Shown piece after piece: positions 24,851-33,600 of a DNA stretch of 64,000 nucleotides (positions are counted from its first letter, which is position 1; every line of letters starts with the position of its first letter). The DNA comes from Rhodothermales bacterium (lineage in GTDB: Bacteria; Bacteroidota; Rhodothermia; Rhodothermales; Bin80), in the NCBI GenBank assembly GCA_028278205.1, contig JANQES010000064.1:1-64000 (forward strand). Reading direction: 5' to 3'. The notes below the pieces were generated by a model, which saw nothing but the letters and a program-made list of their open reading frames with translations, was not told the origin of the DNA and ran no database searches. Position numbers and translations under genes: made by a program.

Positions 24851-25349
24851 CATCGAGAAAGCGGACGCCGATTTCGGTGGGTTCGGGCTTTAGCTCCGGG
24901 TTGCGGGTGATGATCCGGGCGCAGGTGTTCCAGCGCAGGATGGCATCGTCGTTTTCGGGTGGGCTGAGCTTGTCGGCTTCTTCGTAGCGGGCCATGGCCT
25001 GCGTGAACCATTCGTAGGCGACGTAGCCGGAGCCGGGGCCGCCGCGTTTGAACTGGGCCAGCGCGCGACGTTCGCAGATGATGCCGTCGTAGTAAAGCTG
25101 GTCGTATTCTCTGTGAAGCCGGGGCAGGATGGCGCGGGCCTTCCGAAAGCGATCTTTGAGCCGCCGGTCGAACTGGTCAGTCAGGGCCAGCAGCAGTGTG
25201 ATGAGGGCTTCCCGGTTTTCGGAATCGATCTCCAGGATGTCCAGGCAGATGCTTTCGGCCTGGAGCGGTTCGTTCAAGAGCCGGTAGCGCATCGCCTTGT
25301 CGAGTGCGGCGGGGATGCTTTCTTTGTGAAGGGGTTTGAGTTCGAACAT
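24846..25349 (-). CDS. TPR-like hypothetical protein, 167 aa
   Basis: The start is set by a strong AGGAGG seven bases upstream of the ATG (MFELKPLHKESIPAALDKAMRY). The protein is all-helical, with degenerate tetratricopeptide-like pairs: PAALDKAMRYRLLNEPLQAESICLDILEIDSENREALITLLLAL is followed by a second pair containing AYEWFTQAMARYEEADKLSPPENDDAILRWNTCARI. TPR folds usually mediate protein contacts. No signal peptide is present. It stands in the same direction as the adjacent radical SAM gene but 205 bases away behind a terminator-like stem, so no link is claimed. Confidence 0.75.
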   Translation of the reverse strand: MFELKPLHKESIPAALDKAMRYRLLNEPLQAESICLDILEIDSENREALITLLLALTDQFDRRLKDRFRKARAILPRLHREYDQLYYDGIICERRALAQFKRGGPGSGYVAYEWFTQAMARYEEADKLSPPENDDAILRWNTCARIITRNPELKPEPTEIGVRFLDV

Positions 25350-25440
25350 AAAGGGCCTCCTGATGAAAATCGTGATGCCTCTCGATGGCGGGGTGATACG
25401 GGACCCGTGTGATAGCAAATCCGCTAGCTCTTCCAGGTCG

Positions 25441-25507
25441 TACTGCGTACTTCGTATTGCGTAAGATCCTTTCCAATATGCAGTACGCAGTACGCAATAC
25501 GCAACAC
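25441..25507. repeat. Heptamer-array hairpin, word GCGTACT/GCGTATT
   Basis: TACTGCGTACTTCGTATTGCGTA pairs with a right arm of CAGTACGCAGTACGCAATACGC words around an AT-rich loop. It is downstream of the minus-strand Sdh operon. Confidence 0.8.
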
Positions 25508-25524
25508 GGAGTTGGTGTCACGCA

Positions 25525-26283
25525 TCACGTCTTACCATTTTTATTCTTACCCGTGATCTTGTTCCAGAGGATCATAAAGGGGTCGTAATAGCGATCTACG
25601 ACGCGTTCTTTGAGCGGGATGATGCCGTTGTCGGTGATGTTGATGTGTTCGGGGCAGACCTCGGTGCAGCACCTCGTGATGTTGCACATGCCGGAGCCGT
25701 ATTCGTTTTTGACCGCCGGAATGCGGTCGGCGGTGTCGAGCGGGTGCATCTCCAGGCTGGCCAGGCGGATCATGAAACGTGGGCCGACGAACGCGCTTTT
25801 CCTGGCGTGGTCGCGCAGCACGTGGCAGGTGTCCTGGCAGAGGAAACACTCGATGCACTTGCGGAATTCCTGCACGCGGTCTACGTCTTCCTGCATCATC
25901 CGATACTGGCCGTCGTCGTCGCGCGGGCGGGGTTTGAACGGGGCGATTTTTTTGTTTTGCTTGTAATTCCACGACACGTCCGTCACCAGATCTTTGATGA
26001 CGGGGAAGGCTTTGAGCGGCTGGCACGTGATGGTTTGTTCGGCGGGATAGTCGCCCAGGCGGGTCATGCACGCCAGGCGCGGCTTACCGTTGATCTCCAT
26101 GCTGCACGAGCCACATTTGCCGGCCTTGCAGTTCCAGCGCACCGCCAGGTCATTCGCCTTACGCGCCTGCACCCGATGGATGCCGTCGAGCACGACCATC
26201 CCCTCATCGACGTCGACGGTGTACTCGGCGAACTCGCCGCCGTTGGCGTCGCCGCGCCATATTCTAAAGCTTCGTTCCGGCAT
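25525..26283 (-). CDS. Succinate dehydrogenase iron-sulfur subunit, Sdh1-like complex
   Basis: 252 aa. The [2Fe-2S] ligands lie in NCKAGKCGSCSMEINGKPRLAC. The ferredoxin half has CIECFLCQDTC and then MCNITRCCTEVCPEHI, for the [4Fe-4S] and [3Fe-4S] or second cubane clusters. The extra CxxxC pattern and the Cys-rich CNITRCCTEVCPE follow the actinobacterial Sdh1 type rather than the standard SdhB. Third gene of the operon anchor-flavoprotein-FeS, read leftwards. Electrons pass from the flavoprotein to the membrane anchor. The gaps between the operon genes each hold a heptamer hairpin. Confidence 0.9.
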   Translation of the reverse strand: MPERSFRIWRGDANGGEFAEYTVDVDEGMVVLDGIHRVQARKANDLAVRWNCKAGKCGSCSMEINGKPRLACMTRLGDYPAEQTITCQPLKAFPVIKDLVTDVSWNYKQNKKIAPFKPRPRDDDGQYRMMQEDVDRVQEFRKCIECFLCQDTCHVLRDHARKSAFVGPRFMIRLASLEMHPLDTADRIPAVKNEYGSGMCNITRCCTEVCPEHINITDNGIIPLKERVVDRYYDPFMILWNKITGKNKNGKT

Positions 26284-26293
26284 ATGTTTTTGG

Positions 26294-26366
26294 TGTCATG
26301 GGTCATGGGTCATGAGTCATGGGGAGAGCACAAAAAACTCATGACCCATGACTCGTGACTCATGGC
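26294..26366. repeat. Heptamer-array hairpin, word CATGGGT/CATGAGT, inside the sdh operon
   Basis: GTCATGGGTCATGGGTCATGAGTCATGG pairs with CATGACCCATGACTCGTGACTCATGG (26339-26366). It sits between the flavoprotein and iron-sulfur genes, so it cannot be a strict terminator. Confidence 0.8.
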
Positions 26367-26381
26367 CAAATCTCAAACCTG

Positions 26382-28202
26382 TTACCCTTCGAGTTCTTCG
26401 AGGGTTGCGTAGGCGATGGCGGCCAGGGCTTCGGGCGGCGGCGGGCGTTCTTCGGTGCGCGCCACCATGTCGTCGGGGCCTTTCGAAACGATCACATTGA
26501 CCGTGCCCCACTCCTCGCGTTCGCCTTCGAAGTCGAGGCGGGTGTGGGCGCCTCGGCTTTCTTCGCGCAAGAGCGCCGCCCGCGCCACGGCCTCCGAGGT
26601 GATCAAGAGCGAGCTTACGTCGAGGGCCTGATGCCAGCCGGGGTTGTACTGGCTGGCGCCGTGGGCCTTCACCTCGGCGGCTTGCTGCTTCAAGCGCTCT
26701 AGCTCTTTAAGCCCCTGCGCCAGGTCGCCGGCGGTGCGGATGATGCCGACGAATTCCTGCATGACCTGCTGCAAATCCTCCTGAATGAGGTACGGGTTGG
26801 TTCCGAATTCGCGGTTGAGGATGTCCGTGGCGCCACGCATGAGCGCCTCGACCTGCGCCGCGTCGAGCGCGGGCGTGGCGTCGAGGCGTTGGACATAATC
26901 GGCGGCGCCGTCGCCGGCGAGCTTGCCGAAGACGAGCAGGTCTGAGAGCGAGTTGCCGCCGAGGCGGTTGGCGCCGTGAAGGCCGGCAGCGCATTCGCCG
27001 CAGGCAAAGAGGCCGGGCACCGTCGTCTCCTGCGAGTCGGCCTCGACGCGGACGCCGCCCATGAAGTAGTGCAACGTCGGCCCCACCTCCATCGCCTCGG
27101 CGGTGATGTCCACTTCGGCGAGTTCTTTGAATTGATGATACATCGAGGGCAGCTTGCGCTTGATGGCCTCGGCGTCGCGGCGGTTGGCGATGTCGAGGAA
27201 GGCGCCGCCGTGAGGCGAGCCGCGCCCGGCTTTGACTTCGGCGAGGATAGCGCGGGCTACCACGTCGCGCGTGAGCAGTTCGGGCGGGCGGCGGGCGCTG
27301 TCGTCGCCGGCCAGCCAGCGGTCGGCTTCGGGGATGGTGTCGGCGGTCTCGGCGGCGAAGCGGTCGGGGATGTAGTTATACATGAACCGCTCATTCTTGT
27401 TGTTGAGCAAGATGCCGCCTTCGCCGCGCACGCCTTCGGTGACGAGGATGCCGCGCACCGACGGCGGCCAGACCATCCCCGTCGGATGAAACTGCGTGAA
27501 CTCCATGTCCATCAACTCGGCGCCGGCATTGTAGGCCATCGCCAGGCCATCGCCCGAATATTCCCACGAGTTCGACGTGACGGACCACGCCCGGCCCCCG
27601 CCGCCGGTGGCGAGGATGACGGCCCTGGCGCGGAAGATGGCAAAACGCCCCGTCTCGCGCCACAGCCCCACGGCCCCGGCCACCCGGTCTCCGTCTTTGA
27701 GCAGGCCCAGCGCCTTGCACTCCATGTAAAAATCGATGCCTTGATGGACGCCGTGGTCTTGCAGCGAGCGGATCATCTCCAGCCCCGTGCGGTCGCCGAC
27801 GTGGGCCAGGCGCGGGTAGCGGTGCCCGCCGAAGTTGCGCTGGTTGATCAGCCCATCTTTGGTGCGGTCGAAGACGGCGCCCCATTCTTCCAACTCGCGC
27901 ACGCGGTCCGGGGCTTGCTGAGCGTGCAACTCGGCCATGCGCCACTGGTTGAGAAATTTGCCGCCGCGCATCGTGTCGCGGAAGTGGATTTTCCAGTTGT
28001 CGCGTGGATCGACGTTGCCCAGCGCTGCCGCACAGCCGCCTTCAGCCATGACGGTGTGGGCTTTGCCCAGGAGCGACTTGCTCAGCACCGCCGTCGTCAG
28101 CCCATGCGCCGAGCACGCAATGGCCGCGCGCAACCCCGCTCCGCCCGCCCCGATGACCAGGACGTCGTGTTCGAAGGTTTGTATTTCGGAGAGATTGATC
28201 AT
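26382..28202 (-). CDS. Succinate dehydrogenase/fumarate reductase flavoprotein subunit, Sdh1-like
   Basis: 606 aa. The FAD-binding Rossmann motif is VLVIGAGGAGLRAAIA at the N-terminus, and His in GKAHTVMAEGG is the covalent FAD site. The catalytic region includes HPTGMVWPPSVRGILVTEGVRGEGGI and RDVVARAI. LHYFMGGVRVEADSQ and GANRLGGNSLSDLLVFG match the second nucleotide-binding and capping parts. The Sdh1 order of anchor, flavoprotein, FeS is shared with mycobacterial Sdh1, which works as a succinate:menaquinone oxidoreductase. Direction of the reaction in this organism cannot be read from sequence. Confidence 0.92.
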   Translation of the reverse strand: MINLSEIQTFEHDVLVIGAGGAGLRAAIACSAHGLTTAVLSKSLLGKAHTVMAEGGCAAALGNVDPRDNWKIHFRDTMRGGKFLNQWRMAELHAQQAPDRVRELEEWGAVFDRTKDGLINQRNFGGHRYPRLAHVGDRTGLEMIRSLQDHGVHQGIDFYMECKALGLLKDGDRVAGAVGLWRETGRFAIFRARAVILATGGGGRAWSVTSNSWEYSGDGLAMAYNAGAELMDMEFTQFHPTGMVWPPSVRGILVTEGVRGEGGILLNNKNERFMYNYIPDRFAAETADTIPEADRWLAGDDSARRPPELLTRDVVARAILAEVKAGRGSPHGGAFLDIANRRDAEAIKRKLPSMYHQFKELAEVDITAEAMEVGPTLHYFMGGVRVEADSQETTVPGLFACGECAAGLHGANRLGGNSLSDLLVFGKLAGDGAADYVQRLDATPALDAAQVEALMRGATDILNREFGTNPYLIQEDLQQVMQEFVGIIRTAGDLAQGLKELERLKQQAAEVKAHGASQYNPGWHQALDVSSLLITSEAVARAALLREESRGAHTRLDFEGEREEWGTVNVIVSKGPDDMVARTEERPPPPEALAAIAYATLEELEG

Positions 28203-28240
28203 CGTTTACGAGACGTTTCAGCAGGCGCGTCGGATGGCGT

Positions 28241-28313
28241 GAGTCGGGGAGCCGGAGAGTCTGGGAGTCGGAGAAAAAATCCCCGGCTCCCAGGCTCCCC
28301 GATTCTCCGACTC
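28241..28313. repeat. Heptamer-array hairpin, word GTCGGAG/GTCGGGG, inside the sdh operon
   Basis: GAGTCGGGGAGCCGGAGAGTCTGGGAGTCGGAG pairs with CTCCCAGGCTCCCCGATTCTCCGACTC around an A-rich loop, in the gap between the membrane-anchor and flavoprotein genes. Confidence 0.8.
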
Positions 28314-28319
28314 AAAAAA

Positions 28320-29138
28320 TCATCCCCCCCACGTATTAAAATCCGTAATCACCCCCATCGAGACCATGCGGACGTAGAAGTCGGTGAAGGCGACCCAGAA
28401 GAGGCTGGCCCAGGCCCAGAACTGGTGGTTGCGGTTGAGGCGGGAGGCGCGCTGCCAGGCGTTGTGCCGGGCCTTGCTGCACGAGAAACAGTCCGTCCCC
28501 CCGCCGACGAGGTGGCGGAAGGCATGGCAGCCGAACGTGTAGCCGGCCAGCAGCGTCGCATTAATAAACAGCACGACCGTCCCGACGCCGATGCCGAACT
28601 GGCCGTCGCGGACGAAGGCGTAGAAGGCATCGTAGTAGAGGATGATGATGTAGATCACCGCCGGGTAGAGCGCATAGCGATGCAGGTTCTGGAAGACCAG
28701 CAGCCCGGTCTCGCCCTTGTAATTCTTACGCGGGATCCCGGCGACGGCGCAGGCCGGCGGCGTCCACGTGAAGGCGCGGTAGTAGGCTTTGCGGTAGTAA
28801 TAACACGTAAACCGGAACAGGCCGGGGAAGACCAGGATCAGGATGGCGGGCGAAGGCGGGATAAAGGAGGGCCACCACGACGGCCACAGGCCGAACCAGG
28901 CGTGCCCGACCGGCGCTGAGCCTGCCGCCGTCGGCAGGGTCACGAGCACCGGCGAGTAGAGGGGCGAGAGGTAGGGCGCGGCGAAATAATGCGTGCCTTG
29001 TAAGGCCGCCCACGTCACGTAGATCACGAAGGCCGTCAGCCCGATCAAGACCGACACGGGCGCCACCCACCAGCGGTCTTCGCGGGCGTTGGCCGCCACG
29101 CCGAGGCGATGTCCTCCTACTTCAATCAGTTCAGTCAT
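28320..29138 (-). CDS. Succinate dehydrogenase membrane anchor, Sdh1-like (possible Rieske-type cluster)
   Basis: 272 aa with about five transmembrane segments, the first gene of the leftward operon. FTCYYYRKAYYRAFTWTPPAC and FGCHAFRHLVGG followed by DCFSC carry conserved Cys and His residues. Mycobacterial Sdh1 has been reported to hold a membrane-embedded Rieske-type [2Fe-2S] cluster, and these residues sit in comparable segments; whether all ligands are present needs an alignment. No heme-binding pattern like that of the type-B anchor is obvious. This is the strongest evidence that this complex differs in type from the neighbouring one. Confidence 0.82.
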   Translation of the reverse strand: MTELIEVGGHRLGVAANAREDRWWVAPVSVLIGLTAFVIYVTWAALQGTHYFAAPYLSPLYSPVLVTLPTAAGSAPVGHAWFGLWPSWWPSFIPPSPAILILVFPGLFRFTCYYYRKAYYRAFTWTPPACAVAGIPRKNYKGETGLLVFQNLHRYALYPAVIYIIILYYDAFYAFVRDGQFGIGVGTVVLFINATLLAGYTFGCHAFRHLVGGGTDCFSCSKARHNAWQRASRLNRNHQFWAWASLFWVAFTDFYVRMVSMGVITDFNTWGG

Positions 29139-29241
29139 GCAAGATGCCTTCGGTTGGGGGCAGGGAAGCGGGACGGTCTGATTATATCACTGAGAAGCTA
29201 CTAATGAAAGAGAGGTGTCATTTTTCTGAGGCAGAAACCTG

Positions 29242-29556
29242 TTATTTCAATAACAACAGAGTGCGCGTTTCGGTATACGCGCCCGCACTCATCCGGTAGA
29301 AGTAGGTTCCGCTCGGCAACGCGCCCGCCTCGAAGATCGCCTCGTGCCGGCCGGCCTGTTTGAAACCGTCGATCAGCGTCGCTACCTCGCGTCCCATCAG
29401 ATCATACACCCTGATGACGACGTGTTGCGCCACCGGCAATGTGTATGCAATGCGGGTGTTCGGGTTGAACGGATTGGGATAGTTTTGCGCCAGCGCGTAG
29501 CCGAAAGGCACGTCCCCTTCGGCCTCCTTGACGGCAGTTGGTAGAGGGGATAGGCG
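29242..29556 (-). pseudogene. Orphan T9SS C-terminal sorting domain (gene remnant)
   Basis: An 89-residue frame starting at a GTG (29511) encodes a complete type A sorting domain: AQNYPNPFNP, IRVYDLMGREVATLI, SGTYFYRMSAG and a basic LLLLK end. Upstream the frame is open only for about 15 more residues, which read like the linker that normally precedes the domain, and then hits a stop at about 29557. No signal peptide or passenger domain is left. It is probably the 3' remnant of a secreted protein gene whose body was lost between the two sdh operons. Confidence 0.75.
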
Positions 29557-29803
29557 CTAAGCCGCAATCCCGCACTCGAAGTCTACATCCCACAACAAAT
29601 CTAACAGCCCCGGTGTTGTCAAACTATCCCTTCCGGCGTGACCGCACTATTATTTTCATTTTTTTCTGAAACTTCCCGATGCTGCCGTCATTCTCTCAAG
29701 AGCTTCACTCTTTTTTGAAGCAAAACGGTGCTTTTTGACGAGCGTTCCATCGAAAATTCGAGTACCTTGGAAAGGCTTTTTTGACCTGCCTAATCGCGTC
29801 ATT

Positions 29804-30523
29804 ATGAGTAACCGTGGAAAATCGCTGATCGCGGCCTTTCGGTCGCCGGTGGGGAAGAAGGTGCTTACGGGCCTTACCGGGTTGGGCCTGACGCTCTTCG
29901 TCCTCATCCACATGCTGGGCAACCTGTCGTATCTCAGCAGCGACCCGGATGCCTACAACAACTACGCCGACACGCTGCTGAACCTGGGGCCGGTGCTCTA
30001 CATCATCGAACTGGGGCTGGTGGCTTTCTTCGTCATCCACATCGTCATCGGCATCAACATTTACCGGCGCAAGCGCAAGGCGCGCGCCGTCGGCTACACG
30101 CAATACAAGAGCGTGGGCCAGCCCAGCCGGCTGACGATCAGTTCGAAGACGATGATCTTCACCGGCATCATCATTATGGTGTTTCTGGTGTTCCACCTGC
30201 TCTCGTTCAAGTACGGCACGTACTACGAGACGACGACCGCCGACGGCGCGGTGGTGCGCGACCTCAAGTGCCTCATGACGGAGAAATTCCAGCAGCCGCT
30301 CTACGCCTTCGGCTATCCGATTGTGGTGATCTTGCTGGGCTTTCACCTGCGCCACGGCATCTGGAGCGCCTTCCAATCGCTCGGCGCGACCAAGCCGAGG
30401 CTGACCCCGATGATCTACACCATCGGGGTGATTCTGGCGGTGCTCATCGCTGTGGGCTTCCTCTTCGTCCCGCTTTACATCTTTTTCAGCCAGGAATCAT
30501 TCTCGTGTGTGCTGCCGTCGTGA
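29804..30523 (+). CDS. sdhC: Succinate dehydrogenase cytochrome b558-type anchor (type B)
   Basis: 239 aa from the ATG of MSNRGKSLIAAF, five transmembrane helices. It is a fused single-chain anchor with two b hemes, as in Bacillus and Wolinella complexes. Candidate heme His residues lie in each of the helices: LIHMLGN, VIHIVIG, FHLLSF and FHLRHGIWSAFQSLG. The last motif is the diagnostic end of the family. It begins the rightward operon sdhC-sdhA-sdhB. The frame is open 23 codons further upstream but the extension is not typical. Confidence 0.93.
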   Translation: MSNRGKSLIAAFRSPVGKKVLTGLTGLGLTLFVLIHMLGNLSYLSSDPDAYNNYADTLLNLGPVLYIIELGLVAFFVIHIVIGINIYRRKRKARAVGYTQYKSVGQPSRLTISSKTMIFTGIIIMVFLVFHLLSFKYGTYYETTTADGAVVRDLKCLMTEKFQQPLYAFGYPIVVILLGFHLRHGIWSAFQSLGATKPRLTPMIYTIGVILAVLIAVGFLFVPLYIFFSQESFSCVLPS

Positions 30524-30621
30524 TTCGTTGTCGGGTGTTGATTGCTCGGACGCAACCCAACACGACCTGACGAACCACCCCTGCCTTCGCAGGCTACAGA
30601 CCACAGACAACAAAGACGATC

Positions 30622-32559
30622 ATGCAAGTTGTAGAAACCCCCGTCAAGCTCGACTCGCAGGTGCCTGCGGGCCGGTTGCAGGACAAGTGGGATACGTACA
30701 AGGACTACGTCAAGCTCGTCAGCCCGGCTAACAAGCGGAAGCGGACGATCCTGGTGGTGGGCACGGGGCTGGCGGGCGGCTCGGCAGCGGCGACGCTGGC
30801 CGGCCTAGGCTACAACGTCAAGAGTTTTTGCATCCAGGACTCAGCCCGCCGCGCTCACTCGATTGCGGCGCAGGGCGGCATCAACGCCGCCAAGAACTAT
30901 CCCAACGACGGCGACACCATCTGGCGGCTGTTCTACGACACAATCAAAGGCGGCGACTACCGCTCGCGCGAGGCGAACGTCTATCGCCTGGCGCAGGTCT
31001 CGAACAACATCATCGATCAGGCGGTGGCGCAGGGGGTGCCGTTTGCCCGCGAGTACGGCGGCTTGCTGGACAACCGCTCGTTCGGCGGAGCGCAGGTCTC
31101 CCGGACGTTTTACGCGCGGGGGCAAACGGGGCAGCAACTGCTGCTGGGCGCCTATCAGGCCATGAGCCAGCAGATCGAGGAGGGCAACATCGAGATGAAG
31201 GCGCGCCGCGAAATGCTCGATCTGGTGGTCATCGACGGGCGGGCGCGGGGGATCATCACGCGCAACCTCGTCACCGGCGTCATCGAACGGCACCTCGGCG
31301 ATGCGGTGCTGCTGTGCACGGGCGGCTACGGCAACGTCTACTATCTCTCGACCAACGCCAAAAACTCGAACGTGACGGCGGCGTGGCGCTGCTTCAAACG
31401 GGGGGCGTATTTCGCCAACCCGTGCTACACGCAGATCCACCCGACCTGCATCCCGGTTTCGGGCGAGTATCAGTCGAAGCTGACGTTGATGAGCGAGAGC
31501 CTGCGCAACGATGGCCGGGTCTGGGTGCCCAACGATTCGAACGACACCCGCCCGCCGTCGCAGATCCCCGAAAACGAACGCGACTATTACCTCGAACGGC
31601 GCTATCCGAGCTTCGGCAACCTCGTGCCGCGCGACGTAGCCTCGCGCGCAGCCAAAAAAGAGTGCGACGACGGACGCGGCGTCGGCGAGACGAAGCTGGC
31701 CGTCTATCTCGACTTTGCCGACGCCATCAAGCGCCTCGGCAAGCAGGCCGTCGAAGACCGCTACGGCAACCTTTTTGAGATGTACGAGCGCATCACGGGC
31801 GAAAACCCGTACAAGGTGCCGATGCGCATTTTCCCGGCGGTGCATTACACGATGGGCGGCCTCTGGGTCGATTACGAATTGCAGAGCACCATCCCCGGCC
31901 TCTTCGTCCTGGGCGAGGCCAACTTCTCGGATCACGGCGCCAACCGCCTCGGCGCCAGCGCCCTGATGCAGGGCCTCGCCGACGGCTACTTCGTCATCCC
32001 CTACACGCTCGGCGGCTTCCTGGCCGGCGTCCCGATGAACGACGATGTGACGACCGACCACGAGGCCTTCGCCGCCACCGAACAGGAGGCCCTCGAACGC
32101 ATCAACAGGCTGCTGAGCATCAAAGGCGACAAGACCGTGACGGAGTTTCACCGGGAGCTGGGGCAGATCATGTGGGATCACGTGGGTATGGCGCGCAACC
32201 GCAAAGGTCTGGAGGAAGCCTGCAAATCGATTGCCGCGCTGCGCGAGGAGTACTGGCAAAACGTCCGCGTGCCCGGCGTCAACGAGACGTTCAACAAAAA
32301 CCTGGAGTTTGCTGCCCGTGTGGCCGACTTCCTGGAACTGGGCGAACTCATGGCCCGCGACGCGCTGCACCGCGAAGAGTCCAGCGGCGGCCACTTCCGC
32401 GAGGAATATCAGACCCCCGAGGGCGAAGCCCTGCGCAACGACGAAGACTTCGCTTACGTGGCCGCCTGGGAATATACCGGCGACCACGCCAACCCGACGT
32501 TGCACAAGGAGGAGTTGGAGTTCGAGTACGTCAAGCCGACGACGCGGAGCTATAAGTGA
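30622..32559 (+). CDS. sdhA: Succinate dehydrogenase flavoprotein subunit (type B complex)
   Basis: 645 aa. The FAD motif is [18 protein letters not shown], and the covalent FAD His lies in [53 protein letters not shown] and [22 protein letters not shown] are active-site and capping motifs of the Bacteroidota/epsilonproteobacterial type. [22 protein letters not shown] closes the FAD-binding region. Sequence is clearly different from the flavoprotein at 26382-28202, so the two are not recent duplicates. It oxidises succinate in the citric acid cycle or reduces fumarate. Confidence 0.95.
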   Translation: MQVVETPVKLDSQVPAGRLQDKWDTYKDYVKLVSPANKRKRTILVVGTGLAGGSAAATLAGLGYNVKSFCIQDSARRAHSIAAQGGINAAKNYPNDGDTIWRLFYDTIKGGDYRSREANVYRLAQVSNNIIDQAVAQGVPFAREYGGLLDNRSFGGAQVSRTFYARGQTGQQLLLGAYQAMSQQIEEGNIEMKARREMLDLVVIDGRARGIITRNLVTGVIERHLGDAVLLCTGGYGNVYYLSTNAKNSNVTAAWRCFKRGAYFANPCYTQIHPTCIPVSGEYQSKLTLMSESLRNDGRVWVPNDSNDTRPPSQIPENERDYYLERRYPSFGNLVPRDVASRAAKKECDDGRGVGETKLAVYLDFADAIKRLGKQAVEDRYGNLFEMYERITGENPYKVPMRIFPAVHYTMGGLWVDYELQSTIPGLFVLGEANFSDHGANRLGASALMQGLADGYFVIPYTLGGFLAGVPMNDDVTTDHEAFAATEQEALERINRLLSIKGDKTVTEFHRELGQIMWDHVGMARNRKGLEEACKSIAALREEYWQNVRVPGVNETFNKNLEFAARVADFLELGELMARDALHREESSGGHFREEYQTPEGEALRNDEDFAYVAAWEYTGDHANPTLHKEELEFEYVKPTTRSYK

Positions 32560-32674
32560 GAAAGGGTGACACGAGCGCGAAGCGCGACTGACGCAAGTAA
32601 AGGGAGAGAGGGCGAAAGGGGGATGAAAAAACAAAATCTCCCTCTCACCCTTTCTCCCTCTCCCCCTCTCTCAT
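32556..32674. repeat. Heptamer-array hairpin, word GGGAGAG/GAAAGGG, interrupted by a GCGCGAAGCGCG insert
   Basis: The right arm CTCCCTCTCACCCTTTCTCCCTC is continuous, whereas the left arm GAGAAAGGGTGA is split from AGGGAGAGAGGGCGAAAGGG by about 30 bases containing CGAGCGCGAAGCGCGACTGACGC. A close variant of that insert lies inside the element at 4530-4719. It falls between sdhA and sdhB. Confidence 0.75.
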
Positions 32675-32705
32675 TGTTGGGATACCACGCAAGAAGGGAA
32701 ATATT

Positions 32706-33461
32706 ATGGCAAAAAACATGACCATCCACCTCAAGGTATGGCGGCAGGCGGGGCCGGAGGCGCCGGGCCGGCTCGTCGACTATACCGTGAAGGAGGCCAA
32801 CGAACATATGTCGTTCCTCGAACTGCTCGACGTGCTCAACGAGCAGTTGATCAAAGAGGAAGCAGAGCCCATCGAGTTTGACAACGACTGCCGGGAGGGG
32901 ATCTGCGGTTCCTGCGGGCTGATGGTCGGCGGCACGGCGCACGGGCCGCAGCCGAGGACGGCGGTCTGCCAGCTTCACATGCGTCATTACAACGACGGCG
33001 ACACCATCGTCGTCGAGCCGTGGCGGGCGGCGGCGTTCCCGCTGATCAAAGACCTCGTCGTAGACCGCACGGCCTTCGACCGCATCGTCGCTGCCGGGGG
33101 CTACATCTCGGCCACCACGGGCGGGGCGGCGGACGCCAATGCGCTGCCCATCGCCAAAGAAAAAGCCGATGCCGCGATGGACTTTGCCTCGTGCATCGGC
33201 TGCGGCGCCTGCGTGGCGGCCTGCCCCAACTCGTCGGCGTCGTTGTTTACGGCGGCCAAGATCGCCCACCTTGCCCTGCTGCCCCAGGGCCACCCCGAAC
33301 GCACCCGCCGCGTCGTCAACATGGTCGATCAGATGGAAAAAGAAGGCTTCGGCGACTGCTCGAACCACGCCGAGTGCGAGGCCGTCTGCCCGAAAGGCAT
33401 CTCCATCGCCGGCATCGCCACGATGCGCCGCGAATACATGAAGGCGATGCTGTCGTCGTAG
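32706..33461 (+). CDS. sdhB: Succinate dehydrogenase iron-sulfur subunit (type B complex)
   Basis: 251 aa. The [2Fe-2S] ligands are [13 protein letters not shown] with the later VCQLH, the [4Fe-4S] cluster is [13 protein letters not shown], and the last cluster is formed by [15 protein letters not shown]. These patterns and the length fit the type that pairs with cytochrome b558 anchors. AAGGGA lies nine bases before the ATG. It is the last gene of the rightward operon; a GC-free TAAGATTCC/GGAATCTTA stem follows at 33485-33517. Confidence 0.94.
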   Translation: MAKNMTIHLKVWRQAGPEAPGRLVDYTVKEANEHMSFLELLDVLNEQLIKEEAEPIEFDNDCREGICGSCGLMVGGTAHGPQPRTAVCQLHMRHYNDGDTIVVEPWRAAAFPLIKDLVVDRTAFDRIVAAGGYISATTGGAADANALPIAKEKADAAMDFASCIGCGACVAACPNSSASLFTAAKIAHLALLPQGHPERTRRVVNMVDQMEKEGFGDCSNHAECEAVCPKGISIAGIATMRREYMKAMLSS

Positions 33462-33484
33462 CATCGAGCGATGCTGCGTCTGGG

Positions 33485-33517
33485 TAAGATTCCGAGCGCG
33501 CGGGGGTAGGAATCTTA
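33485..33517 (+). terminator. Hairpin downstream of sdhB
   Basis: TAAGATTCC and GGAATCTTA make a 9-bp perfect stem around a GC-rich loop, 23 bases after the sdhB stop. A strong T-tract is missing. Confidence 0.45.
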
Positions 33518-33600
33518 ATGGTTGCCGGTCAGGTTATATGCGCGCCGCTCATCAGATAGGTAAGAGCCTCCGGCGAGCCGGTCATCATTCAGCGAAAACC

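Noticed and set aside
25441..25507. CRISPR-like repetition in the short direct repeats
   Set aside because: The repeats are 7-base words arranged in complementary arms without spacers, and no cas genes are present.
26976..28919. 647-aa open frame on the plus strand opposite the Sdh1 flavoprotein and anchor genes
   Set aside because: It has no motifs and is a shadow of high-GC codon bias opposite two well-supported genes.
30841..32634. 597-aa open frame opposite type-B sdhA
   Set aside because: Shadow of an established gene; no recognisable domain.
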